Positions 1-5,928 of a stretch of DNA of 6,273 nucleotides are shown piece by piece. Source of the stretch: Gemmataceae bacterium (GTDB lineage: Bacteria > Planctomycetota > Planctomycetia > Gemmatales > Gemmataceae); assembly GCA_020847555.1 (NCBI GenBank), contig JADLBT010000102.1:1-6273 (forward strand). Direction: 5' to 3'. Below the pieces are notes generated by a model. That model was not told where the DNA came from, did not search any database, and worked only from the letters and a program-made list of their open reading frames with translations. Numbering within the stretch: the stretch's first letter is position 1; each line of letters starts with the position of its first letter. Both the position numbers and the translations under genes were made by a program.

Positions 1-2
1 AG

Positions 3-539
3 CGGCTGGCGGTCTTCCGCGACCGGCCGGAGTTCCATAACGTCCCGAGCGTCACCGACCGGGCGCTGCTGCGGCTGGGCCACGCCTACGCGCACCTCAA
101 GGACTGGGAGAAGAGCCGCCAGGCGCATGAGCTGTCGGTGAACCGCTTCGGGTCGGGCCGGTGGGTACACGAGGCCCGCTACGGCGCCGCGTGGGCGCTG
201 CAGCAACTGAAGCAGTACGACCAGGCAGTCAACGTCTACGGGCAGGTGACCGGCGCGACCGTGGCTGAGACGGCCGCGAAGGCGCAGCTACAGATCGGGC
301 TTTGTCGGCTGGAGCAGAAACGCTACGCGGACGCGGCCGCGGTGCTGCTGGTGGTGCCGTTCACCTACGACTACAAGGAGTACAGCGCAATCGCTCTGCT
401 GGAGGCGGCGCGGGCGCTCACCGAGCTGCAGCAGGCGGACCAGGCGGCCGGGCTGCTGCGGCGCGTCCTCCGCGACCACCCGGACACGCCGTTCGCGGAG
501 GCGGCGCGGGACCGCCTGGAGCGGTTGAAGGGGAATTGA
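3..539 (+). CDS. TPR-repeat protein, 3' end only
   Basis: The reading frame is open from the left edge of the window to TGA at 537-539, giving the last 178 residues of a longer protein. It consists of tandem helix-turn-helix repeats of TPR type. Visible units run roughly at residues 17-50 (LLRLGHAYAHLKDWEKS), 54-88 (ARYGAAWALQQLKQYDQA), 92-124 (AQLQIGLCRLEQKRYADA) and 126-165 (LLEAARALTELQQADQA). Each has the small/large alternation and the Tyr/Asp-x-Ala turn typical of TPRs. The end, DHPDTPFAEAARDRLERLK, resembles the last repeat of YfiO/BamD-like and YbgF/CpoB-like periplasmic TPR proteins. TPRs are protein-protein scaffolds, and no catalytic part is visible. A GTG at 138 could be mistaken for the start, but coding sequence of the same character continues upstream of it to the edge. 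Location and partner cannot be told without the N-terminus. Confidence 0.88.
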   Translation, partial: RLAVFRDRPEFHNVPSVTDRALLRLGHAYAHLKDWEKSRQAHELSVNRFGSGRWVHEARYGAAWALQQLKQYDQAVNVYGQVTGATVAETAAKAQLQIGLCRLEQKRYADAAAVLLVVPFTYDYKEYSAIALLEAARALTELQQADQAAGLLRRVLRDHPDTPFAEAARDRLERLKGN

Positions 540-550
540 GGATTCTGGTC

Positions 551-589
551 GCTTGCGGCCTGGCGGCAGGTTCCCGCCAGGCCGCAAGC
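551..589. repeat. Perfect 16-bp inverted repeat (hairpin)
   Basis: GCTTGCGGCCTGGCGG (551-566) is exactly complementary to CCGCCAGGCCGCAAGC (574-589), with a 7-base loop. It lies 11 bases after the TPR gene stop and just before the ribosome binding site of the next gene. Neither side has a T-run, so it is not a classical Rho-independent terminator. It could block Rho or 3' exonucleases, or be a REP-like genomic repeat. The GCTTGCG end recurs in the hairpin near 4949. Confidence 0.8.
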
Positions 590-597
590 AGCGTTAC

Positions 598-603
598 GGA
601 GGG
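598..603 (+). promoter_or_regulatory. Ribosome binding site deciding a GTG start
   Basis: GGAGGG sits 7 bases upstream of GTG at 611. This fixes the start of the FG-GAP gene, because the frame stays open far upstream into the TPR gene. Translation from this GTG immediately gives a signal peptide. Confidence 0.75.
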
Positions 604-610
604 ACCACCC

Positions 611-2623
611 GTGAGGACGATCCGGCGCTTTCTCCTCGTTGTGGTGCTGTTGGCGGCCGCGTTCGCGGCGACCCTGGCCGTCCGCCCGGCGCGGGCCTAC
701 GTCGAGGCGGCGATGAGCCTCGGCGCCGTCGTCAACCAGTCGAGCCACATCCTGCTGTTGCGCGTCGAGTCGGTGGACCGCAACAAAAATCTCATCGTCT
801 ACCGCAAGGTGCGCGACCTCAAGGGGAAGCACCCGCAGGAGGTGCTCCGCCACGTCATCGGCCGCGGCGGGCTGCGCCCCAATGAGTGGAAGCCGCAGAT
901 GGACTGGGCCGAGCCGGGCAAGCTCGCCGTCATGTTCCACAACGGCGGGGCCAGCGAGACATGCATCGGCACATGGTGGTATCAGGCCTACGGTGGCGGC
1001 GAGAACTGGAATCACAGCCACGCCGAGCCGTTCCTGCTGCGCACCTTCACCGGCAACCCGGAGAAACTGGTTACCATCATCGCCGACCTGCTCGCCGGCC
1101 GCGAGACGCTCGCCCCGTGCATGGTCGATGGCAACAAGGAAGACCTGCACAATCGGCGCGCGAAGATCCAGCGCCTGCGCGTCAGCCTCAAGCTGCTCGA
1201 CTACAACCCCAAGCGCGACTTCGCCGGGTGGGGCGGCGAGGACTTCCGGCGCCTGGCCGGCATGCCCGGCTTCAGCCACTACTCCGCTCTCAATCGTGTT
1301 GATCCTGAGGCACAGGCGATTGCCAGCACCGACGTGGACGGCGACGGCAAGCCCGATCTGTGCCTGGTCGGCGGCGGGCGCGTGGTCGTCCTGCAGAACG
1401 GCGGCGAGTCGCTCAACGAGGTGAGCATCCCCGTTGCGGGCGGGTGCCGCGCCGCTGTGTGGGCCGACTACAACGGCGACGGCCTGCCCGATCTGCTGCT
1501 GGCCACGCCCGCCGGGCCGAAGCTGTTCGCGAACCTCGGCAAGGGCGCGTTCCGCGACGACAGCCGCCTGTTGCTCCTGGAGCCGTATTACACCACCACC
1601 GCCGCGGCGTGGCTCGACTTCGACGGCGACGGCCGCCCCGATGTCCTGCTTGCCAACGGCTACCACGGCCTGCGCCTCTACCGCAACCTCGGCCAGGCGG
1701 CGGACGCGGGCGGGAGGTTCGAGGACGTCTCGGCGCGGGTGGGCCTCGGTCCGGAGGGCGTGGCGCGCGGCCTCAAGGGCGACACGCTGACGGTCTGCGA
1801 CGTGGACGGCGACGGCCGGTCCGACTTCCTGTACGGCGCCGGGGACGGCCTGCTGGTGCGCAACACCCCCGAGGGCTTCCGGGAAATGAAGGAGGCGGGC
1901 ATCGCGTTCCGGCCGGGCAAGGTCGGGCCGGTCTTCGGCGATCTCGACAACGACGGCGACCTCGACCTGCTCGTCCCGCAGCAGGGCCGCGCGCTGCTAT
2001 TCCGCAACGACGGCAAGGGGCACTTCACCGACGTGACCGACAAGGCGGGCGATCTGGCGAAGTTCGACGGATGGGCGACGAGCGCCGCGTGGGGCGATCT
2101 GGACAACGACGGCCACCTCGATCTGGTAATCGGCTGCCTGCGCGGGCCGAACCGGGTGTTGCGTAACCGGGGCGACGGCACCTTTGCGGACGCCACCGCC
2201 GCGCTCGGTCTGGACCAGCGCATCTTCAACACGCAGGGCGTCTGCCTGCTCGACCTGAACGGCGACGGCGCCCTCGACGCGATCTTCAACAACGAGGGCC
2301 AGGAGTCGTGTGCCCTGCTCGGTGCCCCACCCGCGGACCCCAAACACACGCCACTGACGCTGACCGTGGCGGGCAAGTCCGGCGTGGTCGGCAGCCGCGT
2401 GTCGGTGCTCGACGGGCAGGGTCGAACGCGCGGCGTGCGCGACATCTCCGGTGGCGACGGGCGCGGCGGGCAGTCCGCGGCCCATGCGCGCTTCGCCCTG
2501 GAGCCGGGGACGTACCGGATCCTCGTGCGCTACAGCTCGGGCGTCACGCGCGGGCGAATCATCGCGGTCGCCTCATCGCCGCTGCGCGGCCGCATCGACG
2601 AGCAGACGCCCGTTGTCGAGTAA
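611..2623 (+). CDS. Secreted FG-GAP/VCBS repeat protein with ASPIC/UnbV-like C-terminus
   Basis: A 670-residue exported protein. GTG at 611 follows GGAGGG and begins a signal peptide: an Arg-rich start, a hydrophobic stretch at about 8-24, then RPARA before Tyr, the likely cleavage site near residue 31. Residues about 32-230 form an N-terminal region that matches no named domain I can assign. It contains HNGGASETCIG (H110, C118), a WW pair (122-123), HSHAEPF (135-141) and a second Cys (C170). Seven calcium-loop motifs of DxDxDGxxD type follow at residues 241, 286, 336, 397, 444, 496 and 548. They are spaced 45-61 apart, as expected for seven blades of an integrin-alpha-like beta-propeller. 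Residues about 580-650 (GSRVSVLDGQG, then GGDGRGGQS, then FALEPGTYRILVRYSSG) resemble the ASPIC/UnbV domain found after FG-GAP repeats in CRTAC1-like proteins. Such proteins bind calcium and surface ligands; no catalytic site is seen. The ligand is unknown. Confidence 0.92.
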   Translation: MRTIRRFLLVVVLLAAAFAATLAVRPARAYVEAAMSLGAVVNQSSHILLLRVESVDRNKNLIVYRKVRDLKGKHPQEVLRHVIGRGGLRPNEWKPQMDWAEPGKLAVMFHNGGASETCIGTWWYQAYGGGENWNHSHAEPFLLRTFTGNPEKLVTIIADLLAGRETLAPCMVDGNKEDLHNRRAKIQRLRVSLKLLDYNPKRDFAGWGGEDFRRLAGMPGFSHYSALNRVDPEAQAIASTDVDGDGKPDLCLVGGGRVVVLQNGGESLNEVSIPVAGGCRAAVWADYNGDGLPDLLLATPAGPKLFANLGKGAFRDDSRLLLLEPYYTTTAAAWLDFDGDGRPDVLLANGYHGLRLYRNLGQAADAGGRFEDVSARVGLGPEGVARGLKGDTLTVCDVDGDGRSDFLYGAGDGLLVRNTPEGFREMKEAGIAFRPGKVGPVFGDLDNDGDLDLLVPQQGRALLFRNDGKGHFTDVTDKAGDLAKFDGWATSAAWGDLDNDGHLDLVIGCLRGPNRVLRNRGDGTFADATAALGLDQRIFNTQGVCLLDLNGDGALDAIFNNEGQESCALLGAPPADPKHTPLTLTVAGKSGVVGSRVSVLDGQGRTRGVRDISGGDGRGGQSAAHARFALEPGTYRILVRYSSGVTRGRIIAVASSPLRGRIDEQTPVVE

Positions 2624-2626
2624 CCG

Positions 2627-2754
2627 AACCACAGAGAGCACAGAGAAAAGACACACGGAGAAAACCGAAAGGATGGAAAGCGATGTTGAGGCGCCGCTCG
2701 TATGACCGTGTTCTCTGTGTATTTTTCCTCTGTGTTCTCTGCGTCTCTGTTGTT
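2627..2754. repeat. CTCTGTG-type degenerate inverted repeat
   Basis: The left arm (about 2627-2664: AACCACAGAG, AGCACAGAGAA, ACACGGAGAA) is complementary, with small gaps, to the right arm (about 2711-2754: TTCTCTGTG, CCTCTGTG, TTCTCTGCG, TCTCTGTTGTT). Each arm is itself a run of near-repeats of a CTCTGTG unit, and base composition is visibly less GC-rich than the flanks. From general knowledge, similar CACAGAG/CTCTGTG intergenic repeats occur in many environmental bacteria; I have not compared this copy with others. The right arm lies inside the following coding region and the space between the arms holds its start codon. It could be a miniature mobile element remnant or a folded mRNA leader. 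Confidence 0.75.
2668..2673 (+). promoter_or_regulatory. Probable ribosome binding site between the repeat arms
   Basis: AAAGGA lies 9 bases before ATG at 2683. Both sit in the spacer between the two arms of the CTCTGTG repeat, so in the mRNA the start region would lie in the loop of the stem those arms could form. Spacing is slightly long, and the weaker GGAAAG at 2675-2680 is an alternative. Confidence 0.45.
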
Positions 2755-4125
2755 CGTTCCTCCTCTGGCGCGGAGCCGTGGGCAACCTATCGCGGCAACG
2801 CCGAGCGCACCGCCTGCACCGACGGTAAGGCCGGCCCGGCCGCCCCGAAGGTTCTCTGGGCGCTGAAGTCGAAGGAGCATTTCATCGCCGCGCCGGTTCC
2901 GCACGGCAAGCGTCTGTTCGTCTCCAGCCTCGGCGCCTTCAACGTCGCTCACTTCTCCTGCCTCGACAGCGACCCGGCGGCGAAGGAACGCACGCTGTGG
3001 ACGAAATCGACGCCGTACCTGAAGCTGCCGACCGTCAGTTCGCCGGCCCTGTCCGGCGGGCGCATCGTGTTCGGCGACGGCATGCACCAGACCGACGGCG
3101 CCGCCCTGCACTGCCTGCTCGCCGACGGCGGACTGCCGCTGTGGCAGCTGCCAGTGCCGGGCAAGCTCGTTCACCTGGAGGGATCGCCTACAATCGAGGG
3201 CGGCAAGGTATACATCGGCGGCGGCGCCGCGGGCGTGCTGTGCCTGGACCTGGACCGCGTCACCCTCGAAGGCAAGGAGATGAAGCTCGCCGAGGTGCAG
3301 AAGGTGATCGCGCAGCGGTGGCAGGCGCTGCTGGCGAAGTACGAGGAGGAGAAGAAGAAGGACAAGGATTTCGCCGTCCCGCCGAGCGAGGACCAGTTGC
3401 CCCGCGCCGCCCCGCGCCGCCTCTGGCAGCAGGGCGAGAAGCAGTGGCACGTCGATGCCCCGGTGGCGGTGGTCGGCGAGCGCGTGCTGGTTGGGACTTC
3501 CTTCCTTGACAGAGAGCGCGAGGGCGACCGGGCGTTGTGCTGCCTCGACGCGAAGACCGGCAAGGTGCTGTGGCGCACCCCGCTCAAGTTCAACCCGTGG
3601 GGCGGGCCGTCCGTGTCGGGCAAGCTGGTCGTCGTCGGCGGCAGCTCAATCGGGTACGACCCGGCCCTGCTCAGGGGAGCGAAGGGTGAAGTCGTGGCGC
3701 TCGACCTCGAAACCGGCGCCGTGAAGTGGCGCAAGGATGTCAAGGGGGGCGTCGTCGGGTCGGTGGCGCTGGTGGACGGGGCGGCGGTGGCGACGGCGAC
3801 GGACGGCAAGGTACGGGCGTGGGAACTGGCCGACGGCACGTCGCGCTGGGTCTACGACGCGAAGGCCCCCTTCTTCGCCCCGCCGGCAGCGGCGCGCGGC
3901 GTCGTCTACGCTGGCGACCTGCGCGGGGCCGTCCACGCGATCGACCTGACCGGCGGCGCGCGGAAGTGGGTGCTCGACCTGGCGCGAGAGCCGCAGGTGA
4001 TGGCGCCGGGGATGATCTACGGCGGACCGGCGCTGCAGGATGGCCGACTGTACGTCGCGACCTGCAACCTGGCCGGCGTCAACACCGGCATGCCCACCGC
4101 CGTCGTCTGCATCGGAGAGAAGTAG
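2683..4125 (+). CDS. Secreted PQQ-like beta-propeller repeat protein
   Basis: A 480-residue protein. The frame is open upstream, but ATG at 2683 is the only good start: it follows AAAGGA and yields a signal peptide with basic residues at 3-5 and a hydrophobic core at 10-24 (VLCVFFLCVLCVSVV). The core is encoded by an intergenic-type repeat. The mature part probably begins near AEPWATYRGNAERT (30-43), an opening typical of PQQ-like proteins. Blade signatures of the DxxTGxxxW kind occur at about 142-156, 287-298 (CLDAKTGKVLWR), 338-352 (ALDLETGAVKWRK), 377-392 and 417-432. A charged, probably helical insertion rich in Lys and Glu spans about 192-258. The fold is shared by PQQ-dependent dehydrogenases, which are larger, and by BamB-like scaffolds. 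I see no dehydrogenase cofactor or metal residues, so a non-enzymatic periplasmic role is more likely. It lies 59 bases after the FG-GAP gene. Confidence 0.9.
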   Translation: MLRRRSYDRVLCVFFLCVLCVSVVRSSSGAEPWATYRGNAERTACTDGKAGPAAPKVLWALKSKEHFIAAPVPHGKRLFVSSLGAFNVAHFSCLDSDPAAKERTLWTKSTPYLKLPTVSSPALSGGRIVFGDGMHQTDGAALHCLLADGGLPLWQLPVPGKLVHLEGSPTIEGGKVYIGGGAAGVLCLDLDRVTLEGKEMKLAEVQKVIAQRWQALLAKYEEEKKKDKDFAVPPSEDQLPRAAPRRLWQQGEKQWHVDAPVAVVGERVLVGTSFLDREREGDRALCCLDAKTGKVLWRTPLKFNPWGGPSVSGKLVVVGGSSIGYDPALLRGAKGEVVALDLETGAVKWRKDVKGGVVGSVALVDGAAVATATDGKVRAWELADGTSRWVYDAKAPFFAPPAAARGVVYAGDLRGAVHAIDLTGGARKWVLDLAREPQVMAPGMIYGGPALQDGRLYVATCNLAGVNTGMPTAVVCIGEK

Positions 4126-4145
4126 GCCCTGGAGTGGTTGCAAGG

Positions 4146-4167
4146 CCCGCGGGCCGCGACCCGCGGG
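4146..4167. repeat. Short GC-rich hairpin upstream of the YdjY-domain gene
   Basis: CCCGCGGG at 4146-4153 is repeated at 4160-4167. Because the octamer is its own reverse complement, the two copies can pair around a 6-base loop. No T-run follows. It occupies the 63-base gap between two same-strand genes, just before the ribosome binding site at 4177-4182. In DNA this rich in G and C it may partly be chance. Confidence 0.5.
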
Positions 4168-4176
4168 GTTCCGGAC

Positions 4177-4182
4177 AAGGAG
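4177..4182 (+). promoter_or_regulatory. Ribosome binding site deciding the ATG at 4189
   Basis: AAGGAG lies 6 bases before ATG at 4189. This start is preferred over the in-frame TTG at 4138, which would add 17 residues encoded across the GC-rich hairpin and push the signal peptide away from the N-terminus. Confidence 0.8.
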
Positions 4183-4188
4183 TCTGCC

Positions 4189-4875
4189 ATGACCCGGTTG
4201 CGCGTGCTGGCCGTGTTCGCCGCCTGCGTGGCGGCCTACCCCTGCCTGGGGCAGGGCGCAGGTAGTGACAGTGGGCTGACAGTGGACAAGGAGAAGGGTC
4301 TCGTCAAGATCGACGCGAAGGTGGCGCCGCGCAAGGTGCTCAAGGACAACATCTACCCGATTGAGGTGATCGCCTGCTGGCCGCACCCGAAGGGGAAGAA
4401 GGCGCATGAGACGGTCGTGACCATCGAGGTGAAGCCGAGCGCCGTCCACAAGGCGCTGGTCGGCCTGGGGCTGAAGGCGGGCAAGCCGGTGATGGGCGAG
4501 AGCAAGGCTCCGCCGCAGGGTTCCGAGGTCGATCTGTACCTGGAGGTGACCGGCCCGGACGGGGCGGTGAAGCGGCTGACGATGGATCGGGTGCTCGTGG
4601 ACAAACGCAACGGCAAGCCGTTCCCGAAGTCGATTCGATTCCGCTTTACCGGCTCGGCGATGGTCCAGCCCGACCCGGAGAAGGATGACACGGTCTACGG
4701 CGCCGACCTGTCAGGCACGCTGATCGCCATCTTCCCGGTGACCGACCAGACCGTCTTTCAGTCGAACAAGACGATCGCGGACGAGAAGTTCCTCAAGCTC
4801 GAAACGAACCCCCAGGTGCTCCCGAAGGAAGGGACGTCGGTCAAGCTGGTGATCGCGGTGCCACGCGGGAAGTAA
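4189..4875 (+). CDS. Exported YdjY-domain protein
   Basis: A 228-residue protein starting at ATG 4189 after AAGGAG. Residues 1-21 look like a Sec signal peptide (MTRLRVLAVFAACVAAYPC). A Cys lies at 19, but the preceding residues AYP do not make a proper lipobox, so signal peptidase I cleavage near 21-25 is more likely than lipidation. The rest resembles the YdjY domain seen in many planctomycete exported proteins and named after E. coli YdjY. Supporting segments are GLVKIDAKVAPR (37-48), YPIEVIACWP (56-65), HETVVTIEVKPSAVHKALVGLGL (73-95) and a PVMGESKAPPQGSEVDLYLEV-like strand after it. Only a few Cys are present and no 4Fe-4S CxxCxxC pattern is seen, so an iron-sulphur role is not supported here. 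Molecular function of the domain is not known to me. It ends in TAA, 129 bases before the lipoprotein gene, with a long hairpin between them. Confidence 0.85.
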   Translation: MTRLRVLAVFAACVAAYPCLGQGAGSDSGLTVDKEKGLVKIDAKVAPRKVLKDNIYPIEVIACWPHPKGKKAHETVVTIEVKPSAVHKALVGLGLKAGKPVMGESKAPPQGSEVDLYLEVTGPDGAVKRLTMDRVLVDKRNGKPFPKSIRFRFTGSAMVQPDPEKDDTVYGADLSGTLIAIFPVTDQTVFQSNKTIADEKFLKLETNPQVLPKEGTSVKLVIAVPRGK

Positions 4876-4883
4876 GAGCGAGC

Positions 4884-4979
4884 GGACAAAACGCGATTGT
4901 CCCGACGAGCCGGAAGCGCAAGAAACGGTATCGTCAACCATTCCGTCGCTTGCGCTCCCGACTCGTCGGGGTTTTGTCC
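4884..4979. repeat. Long imperfect inverted repeat, possible terminator
   Basis: Four complementary blocks nest in order: GGACAAAAC (4884-4892) with GTTTTGTCC (4971-4979); CCCGACGAG (4901-4909) with CTCGTCGGG (4962-4970); AGCGCAAG (4915-4922) with CTTGCGCT (4949-4956); ACGG (4925-4928) with CCGT (4943-4946). The left arm carries an extra 8 bases (4893-4900). The inner right arm also contains a small self-palindrome, CCCGACTCGTCGGG (4957-4970), followed directly by GTTTT, which is terminator-like for the YdjY-domain gene. Sequence and size also suit a REP- or MITE-like dispersed repeat. It fills most of the 129-base gap. Confidence 0.8.
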
Positions 4980-4993
4980 ACTGGCTCCAACGC

Positions 4994-4998
4994 AGGAG
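4994..4998 (+). promoter_or_regulatory. Ribosome binding site of the lipoprotein gene
   Basis: AGGAG lies 6 bases before ATG at 5005. It settles this start over the upstream in-frame codons at and after 4897, which would translate the hairpin and bury the lipobox. Confidence 0.8.
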
Positions 4999-5004
4999 AC
5001 GCAC

Positions 5005-5766
5005 ATGAACCTTTTTCGAGTCGTGGGGACCGCCCTGGGCCTCGGCTGCGCGGCGGTCGCGCTGAGCGGGTGTAACCGGCAGACCGCGGTGGTCGCTCCG
5101 GCGGCTACCGCTCCCGTGCAGTCGCCTCCTGTGGTGTCCACGCAGACGGTCGCGCGGGCCGGGCCGCAGAAACCCGCGCCGAAGAAGGACGTTCCCCCTG
5201 TCGCCACCGCCGACCGCGGGACAGCGCTCGTGGAGGAACTGCTGCGGCCCTCGGAGCAGGAATTCCTCGACGAGACGCGCAAGGGGAAGGGGCCGCGTCG
5301 CCTGCCGGGGATGGCGGTGCTGGAGCAGCCCGCTGTGCCCCTGCCCGCGCTTCCCTCTACTCTGCCCCGGCTCCTCGAATCGTCAACCGGCCAGGGAACC
5401 CGGCCCGGGGCCATTCCCGAGGAGTCGCCGCTAGCGCGTGACCGCAGTGTCCCCACCCTCCCGCAGCGCGTGGCCCTGCCGGCGGATCCGCCGGTGCGGC
5501 TGCCGACCCGGGACATCAGCCAGCCGGCTCCGCTGCCGATTCTCGCCACGCCGCAGCCGGACCGATTCCCGCTGATCGGCCCGGCGCCGGAGGTGAGCGC
5601 CGCCGCGACCCTGGCGCAACCCATCCCCGTGCGGACCGAGCCGGCCCCGTTCGTGCGCCTCAACTTGCCGGACCCGTTCGAGCACGCCCAGACCGCGCGC
5701 CTGCGCCAGCCGGTCCAGGAGGAGCCGACTCCTCCAGTTACCGTGCCCCGCCTGCCGGCCCGGTGA
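5005..5766 (+). CDS. Proline-rich lipoprotein of unknown function
   Basis: A 253-residue protein from ATG 5005. Residues 1-22 are a short lipoprotein signal peptide ending in the lipobox LSGC, with the lipidated Cys at 23 followed by Asn rather than Asp. If the E. coli sorting rule applies, this favours the outer membrane. The mature part is very rich in Pro, Ala and Arg and looks largely disordered. Residues about 24-65 form an Ala/Pro/Val linker. Residues about 70-92 (ALVEELLRPSEQEFLDETRKG) may be a short helix. A long stretch with repeated PxLP/LPxxP-like segments follows, and near the end is VRLNLPDPFEHA (217-228), which has the look of a conserved short motif. No enzymatic or named domain is recognised. 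The composition suits a cell-envelope spanning or protein-binding tether. It stands between two stem-loop-bearing gaps, so it may be transcribed on its own. Confidence 0.85.
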   Translation: MNLFRVVGTALGLGCAAVALSGCNRQTAVVAPAATAPVQSPPVVSTQTVARAGPQKPAPKKDVPPVATADRGTALVEELLRPSEQEFLDETRKGKGPRRLPGMAVLEQPAVPLPALPSTLPRLLESSTGQGTRPGAIPEESPLARDRSVPTLPQRVALPADPPVRLPTRDISQPAPLPILATPQPDRFPLIGPAPEVSAAATLAQPIPVRTEPAPFVRLNLPDPFEHAQTARLRQPVQEEPTPPVTVPRLPAR

Positions 5767-5795
5767 ACCCACGAGAAACGGCCCCCTCCGCCGGC

Positions 5796-5821
5796 CGGTC
5801 CGGCTGAACTCAGCCGGACCG
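5796..5821. terminator. Candidate terminator hairpin after the lipoprotein gene
   Basis: CGGTCCGGCTGA (5796-5807) and TCAGCCGGACCG (5810-5821) are exact reverse complements separated by AC. In practice this is a stem of about 11 bp with a 4-base loop. It begins 30 bases after the stop codon at 5764-5766, where a terminator is expected. No T-run follows (CCCCGTCCC), so it would be a non-canonical terminator or an mRNA 3'-end stabiliser. Confidence 0.55.
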
Positions 5822-5915
5822 CCCCGTCCCATCTCCGGCGCGCCAATCCGCGGGGCGGTGGCCATCGTCTTAACGAGGGATAGTATCTCACCACCCCATC
5901 CACGCAATCCTTCGG

Positions 5916-5922
5916 AAAGGAG
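5916..5922 (+). promoter_or_regulatory. Ribosome binding site of the DUF2330 gene
   Basis: AAAGGAG lies 6 bases before ATG at 5929 and fixes the start of the last gene, whose frame runs off the right edge. The 162-base gap before it is the longest in the window and the likeliest to hold a promoter, but no convincing -35/-10 pair is seen. Confidence 0.8.
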
Positions 5923-5928
5923 CCCACG

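Noticed and set aside
302..610. Upstream extension of the FG-GAP reading frame into the TPR gene
   Set aside because: It overlaps the TPR gene in another frame, is Gly/Ala/Arg-rich shadow sequence, and the GTG at 611 has both a ribosome binding site and an immediate signal peptide.
371..1666. 431-codon antisense frame opposite the TPR and FG-GAP genes
   Set aside because: Long antisense frames are common in GC-rich DNA. This one mirrors two well-supported genes and shows no recognisable domain or coherent start.
1360..2166. 268-codon same-strand frame inside the FG-GAP gene
   Set aside because: It is an Arg-rich frame shadow produced by the repeated GACGGCGACGG-type calcium-loop codons.
1331..2278. 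DNA-level tandem repeat or CRISPR-like spacing of GACGGCGACGG units
   Set aside because: The units are calcium-loop codons at protein blade spacing, with variable flanks and intervals; they are explained by the protein repeats.
4189..4254. Lipoprotein signal in the YdjY-domain protein (Cys19)
   Set aside because: The residues before Cys19 are AYP, which do not fit a lipobox; ordinary signal peptidase cleavage is more likely.
5858..5886. Possible promoter ending in TAGTAT before the DUF2330 gene
   Set aside because: TAGTAT matches only four of six consensus -10 bases and no acceptable -35 element lies at the right distance.
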